Source: Bradyrhizobium sp. NFR13 (GTDB lineage Bacteria; Pseudomonadota; Alphaproteobacteria; Rhizobiales; Xanthobacteraceae). From it: a stretch of 64,000 nucleotides of DNA. Below, piece after piece: positions 61,482 through 64,000 of the stretch (position 1 is the stretch's first letter; the number at the start of each line of letters is the position of its first letter). The notes below the pieces were generated by a model. The model had not been told where the DNA came from. It saw only the letters and a program-made list of their open reading frames with translations, and did no database searches. The DNA is taken from contig NZ_FOTP01000003.1 of the NCBI RefSeq assembly GCF_900114605.1, forward strand, positions 496,001 to 560,000. The letters run 5' to 3'. The translations under genes were made by a program, and so were the position numbers.

Positions 61482-63152
61482 ATGAACAGCCCACGCTCGA
61501 CCCGCATTGCCGCAGCGCTGTTGCTCGGCGGTACAGTGCCCTATGCAACAGCGCAGACGTCGACTCCCGTCGACGTCACCGTCCTCGCCATCAACGACTT
61601 CCACGGCAATCTGCGCCCTGCCCCCGGCGGCATCAGCATCGACGATCCCGCCGACAGGACGAAGAAGATCATCGTGCCCGCCGGCGGCGCCGAGCATATG
61701 GCGACGCTGGTGAAGCAGCTCCGCGCCGGCAAGGCGAATAGCGTGTTCGTCGCTGCCGGCGACCTGATCGGCGCCAGCCCGTTTCTCTCTGCGCTGTTTC
61801 ATGACGAACCGACCATCGAGGCACTGTCGATGATGGGCCTTGAGATCGCCTCGGTCGGCAATCACGAATTCGACGAAGGCCGTGAAGAGCTGCTGCGCAT
61901 GCAGAACGGCGGCTGCCATCCTGTCGATGGCTGTCAGGGCCCGCATCCCTTTGCCGGCGCGACGTTCAACTATCTCGCCGCCTCGACCATCGACACGAAG
62001 ACCGGCCAGCCGCTGCTACCGCCCTATCAGATCAAGACATTCGACGGCATTCCCGTCGCCTTCATCGGCCTGACGTTGAAAGGTACGCCGGGTCTCGTTG
62101 CGCCGCCCGGCATTGCTGGTCTCGAATTCAGGGACGAGGCGGACACCGTCAACGCACTGCTGCCCGAACTGAAAGCCAACGGCGTCGAGGCCATTGTGGT
62201 GCTGATCCATGAAGGCGGCTTCCCCACCGGCGACTATAACGAATGTCCTGGCATTTCCGGACCTATCGTCGATATCGTGAAGAAGTTCGACAAGGCGGTC
62301 GACGTGGTGGTCAGCGGCCACACGCACCGCGCCTATACCTGCCAGATCGACGGGCGCCTCGTCACCTCGGGCGACAAATACGGCACGCTGGTTACCACCA
62401 TCGATCTCAAGCTCGACCGCACGACGCGCGATGTCATCAGCGCAAAGGCCGACAACGTCATCGTGCGCACGGCGACCTATCCCGCCGATCCCGCCCAGAC
62501 GGCCTTGCTTGCCGCCTATGACAAGGTGGCCGCGCCAATCGCCAGCCGTCCTGCGGGATCGATCACCGCAACGCTGTCGCGCATGCCCGACATGACGACC
62601 GGCGAAAGCCCGCTTGGCAATATCATCGCCGATGCACATCTCGCGGCGACATCTGCGAGCACTCTCGGCGGCGCCGTGATCGCCTTCACCAATCCCGGCG
62701 GCATCCGCGCCGATATCGTGAAATCGTCAGATGGCACCGTCACCTATGGCGACGTCTTCGCGGCGCAGCCGTTCCGCAACCAGCTGGTGACGCTGACGCT
62801 CACAGGTTCGCAGATCAAGGCGATGCTTGAACAGCAATGGAACACGCCGAGTCGGCCGCGCATCCTGCAGGTATCGAAAGGCTTCAGCTACGCCTGGAAT
62901 AACAGTGCAGCCGCCGGCCAGCGCGTTCCACCCGAGCGGATGATGCTGGACGGCAAGGTGATCGATCTCGCGGCCAACTATCGCGTCACCGTGAACGGCT
63001 TTCTCGCCGTCGGCGGCGATGGCTTCACGGTGCTGAAGGAAGGCAAGGAGCCGCTGGTCGGCGTCTATGATGTCGATGCGCTGAACGCGTACATGAAGGC
63101 CAATAGCCCTGTGTCGCCGATGTCGCTGGGACGGATTGCGCGGGTGGATTAG
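61482..63152 (+). CDS. Exported bifunctional metallophosphatase / 5'-nucleotidase
   Basis: A 556-residue periplasmic hydrolase. A signal peptide (RIAAALLLGGTVPYATAQ) precedes the calcineurin-like domain with VLAINDFHGNL (about 35), AGDLIGASPF, GNHEFDEG (about 125) and SGHTHRAY (about 270), all binding the two metals. The C-terminal 5'-nucleotidase domain (about 330-540) has GESPLGNIIADAHLAAT and FTNPGGIRADI, VTYGDVFAAQPF. It salvages nucleotides or phosphodiesters from the periplasm. It is followed by repeats, not by a partner gene. Confidence 0.93.
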   Translation: MNSPRSTRIAAALLLGGTVPYATAQTSTPVDVTVLAINDFHGNLRPAPGGISIDDPADRTKKIIVPAGGAEHMATLVKQLRAGKANSVFVAAGDLIGASPFLSALFHDEPTIEALSMMGLEIASVGNHEFDEGREELLRMQNGGCHPVDGCQGPHPFAGATFNYLAASTIDTKTGQPLLPPYQIKTFDGIPVAFIGLTLKGTPGLVAPPGIAGLEFRDEADTVNALLPELKANGVEAIVVLIHEGGFPTGDYNECPGISGPIVDIVKKFDKAVDVVVSGHTHRAYTCQIDGRLVTSGDKYGTLVTTIDLKLDRTTRDVISAKADNVIVRTATYPADPAQTALLAAYDKVAAPIASRPAGSITATLSRMPDMTTGESPLGNIIADAHLAATSASTLGGAVIAFTNPGGIRADIVKSSDGTVTYGDVFAAQPFRNQLVTLTLTGSQIKAMLEQQWNTPSRPRILQVSKGFSYAWNNSAAAGQRVPPERMMLDGKVIDLAANYRVTVNGFLAVGGDGFTVLKEGKEPLVGVYDVDALNAYMKANSPVSPMSLGRIARVD

Positions 63153-63208
63153 CGAAACGCCTGTCTGCCCCAAGCTGCCATTTTGGGACGGGGAATCCCG
63201 ATCCAGGT

Positions 63209-63365
63209 TCGTCATTCCCCGGCAAACCAATTGGTTTGCCTGAGGGCGTGCGTCGCCGGCGAAGCCGGCAGAGCGCGAACCCGGAATCTCAGAGTGTTTT
63301 GCGCTGAACAGGTCGGGATTCCGGGTTCGCGTGCGCGAAGGCGCGCCTGCGCCCCGGAATGACAA
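63209..63365. repeat. Palindromic intergenic repeat
   Basis: The element begins GTCATTCCCCGG (63211-63222) and ends with the inverse CCCCGGAATGAC (63352-63363). Internally, inverted blocks CAAACCAATTGGTTTG (a perfect palindrome), GCCGGCGAAGCCGGC and CGAACCCGGAATC/GATTCCGGGTTCG occur. Such nested palindromes with ATTCCCCGG...CCGGAATGAC ends are typical of short dispersed repeats of the Bradyrhizobium group. Confidence 0.7.
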
Positions 63366-63764
63366 GTGGGGTGGGCGCAAAGGCGTTAAACATTTTTTCC
63401 TATATTCCGTTGACAATACACCCATAGGGTTTATATTCCCTCTGTCCTGCCCCACCGAGAGGGGCGATCGCGATCGTCACGTTCGCGGGGTGGGATGCGG
63501 TGGACGCCGGAGATGCGGCGTCACGGGAGATGTGGGTAACGGCTGTCTTCGGGCAGGCCGGATCGTCTGTGGTCAGGATACCACTGGGACAGGCGGCACG
63601 GTTTGTCTTCGGGTGGACGGAGCCTGCAGATCACGGGACGGACGACCAAATCGAAACGCGTTCGGCCTACTCGCTTGAGGCACCCTTCCCATCGCCTTGG
63701 GACATTAATTCGCGATCGGAGCGTTCGTCGAGGCAACGCGCAAGCAACCGAAAAAACACCGCAG

Positions 63765-63896
63765 GCGGAACGCCGGGCAATCGCTCGGCGCCTCCGAAAG
63801 TCCTGATGCACTCTAAAAATTGCGGAAGACCGCATTTGCATCAGGCCCAAGGGTGCAACGGGCACGCGGCGTTCCGCACGCCCTCTTTCAGGAGGG
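63765..63896 (+). ncRNA. Structured repeat with nested stems (possible RNA)
   Basis: Three nested stems are perfect: GCGGAACGCC (63765-63774) with GGCGTTCCGC (63868-63877); CCTGATGCA (63802-63810) with TGCATCAGG (63837-63845); TGCGG (63821-63825) with CCGCA (63830-63834). A further hairpin CCCTC...GAGGG follows at 63881-63896, just before a start codon at 63953. The pairing is too regular for chance, but whether it is an RNA, a cis-acting leader or a mobile repeat cannot be told. Confidence 0.4.
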
Positions 63897-63952
63897 TGGG
63901 AATGCAACAGACGACGGCGCCCCCGCGCCGCAAACAACAGGGGTGATGATGC

Positions 63953-64000
63953 ATGTCTGAAGAACAGTGGCTGTTTGAAATTCACATCAGCAACGACGCG
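63953..64000 (+). CDS. Start of an unknown gene (partial)
   Basis: An ATG at 63953 opens a frame SEEQWLFEIHISNDA that continues past the window. CAGGGGTGATGATGC lies upstream as a ribosome-binding site. Too short to identify. Confidence 0.45.
   Translation, partial: MSEEQWLFEIHISNDA

Larger units (their letters stand above)
63153..63952. other. Repeat-rich intergenic region
   Basis: Eight hundred bases without a convincing gene. The left part (63209-63365) is a palindromic repeat; the right part (about 63420-63950) is a second element, with nested stems near 63765-63896. Open frames of up to 148 codons occur, but their composition is unlike the neighbouring genes. From memory, both sequences recur many times in Bradyrhizobium-type genomes. 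Confidence 0.55.

Noticed and set aside
58605-61946. Long minus-strand frames (498 and 586 codons) opposite acyl-CoA dehydrogenase, hydratase and nucleotidase genes
   Set aside because: Shadow frames of GC-rich coding DNA; His/Asp/Arg-rich composition, no ribosome-binding site or family motifs.
63500-63946. 148-codon plus-strand frame and its 154-codon antisense
   Set aside because: Composition and lack of domains do not support a gene; the sequence is better seen as a dispersed structured repeat.

Overview
The window looks like chromosomal DNA from a GC-rich alphaproteobacterium of the Bradyrhizobium/Rhodopseudomonas/Afipia/Tardiphaga group. The evidence is the composition, the gene families (RpiR-controlled Liv transporter, many CoA-linked catabolic genes, DUF2934 and other small Rhizobiales proteins) and a dispersed repeat at the right end. 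The genus cannot be fixed from the sequence alone. No rRNA, tRNA or CRISPR array was seen.

Layout. 1-3033: tail of a dipeptide/oligopeptide ABC importer operon. 3034-3801: gene-free stretch with hairpins. 3802-12490: a semialdehyde-type dehydrogenase and a branched-chain-type (Liv) ABC importer that carries a third, degenerate ATPase, divergent from an RpiR/SIS regulator and an SDR; a palindrome lies between the divergent units. 12637-14841: MFS exporter divergent from a LysR regulator, with two related palindromes between them. 14823-15566: remnant of a large winged-helix/ATPase regulator. 15689-30584: a CoA-dependent catabolic region of unknown substrate (nitronate monooxygenase, two acyl-CoA dehydrogenases, two SDR paralogues, AMP ligase, DsbA/HCCA-isomerase-like protein, CaiB transferase, GST, two solute-binding proteins, enoyl-CoA hydratase) with HxlR and AraC regulators. 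Three near-identical promoters with an inverted repeat in the spacer tie it together. 30585-34217: small proteins and a PAS/PAS hybrid histidine kinase.

34491-58629 is the main attraction: a lanthanide-type methanol oxidation island. It holds XoxF with the Asp-Tyr-Asp lanthanide signature, its cytochrome XoxG, the glutathione formaldehyde pathway (Gfa, class III ADH, S-formylglutathione hydrolase), an orphan pqqA, quinoprotein-associated SoxYZ-like, metallohydrolase, CXXCW and XoxJ-type periplasmic proteins, and a tightly overlapping five-gene operon resembling the PedA1A2BC/LutABEF lanthanide ABC system. An AraC regulator, a NarL-type two-component pair of the MoxXY/FlhRS kind and a TonB-dependent receptor (LutH-like by context) complete it. 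Several small exported proteins of unknown function sit inside. A methyltransferase gene and an IS5-type transposase remnant interrupt it. A strong hairpin between xoxF and xoxG, and the position of the only good ribosome-binding site, imply that xoxG starts at a TTG well downstream of the longest open frame.

58818-63152: acyl-CoA dehydrogenase, enoyl-CoA hydratase and an exported 5'-nucleotidase. 63153-64000: a palindromic repeat, a structured repeat with nested stems, and the first codons of another gene.

Working model (inference): methanol is oxidised in the periplasm by XoxF with PQQ and a lanthanide. Electrons go to XoxG, and formaldehyde is conjugated to glutathione and oxidised to formate by Gfa/FrmA/FghA. 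The TonB receptor and the Ped/Lut-type ABC system supply the metal, and the AraC and two-component regulators control expression.
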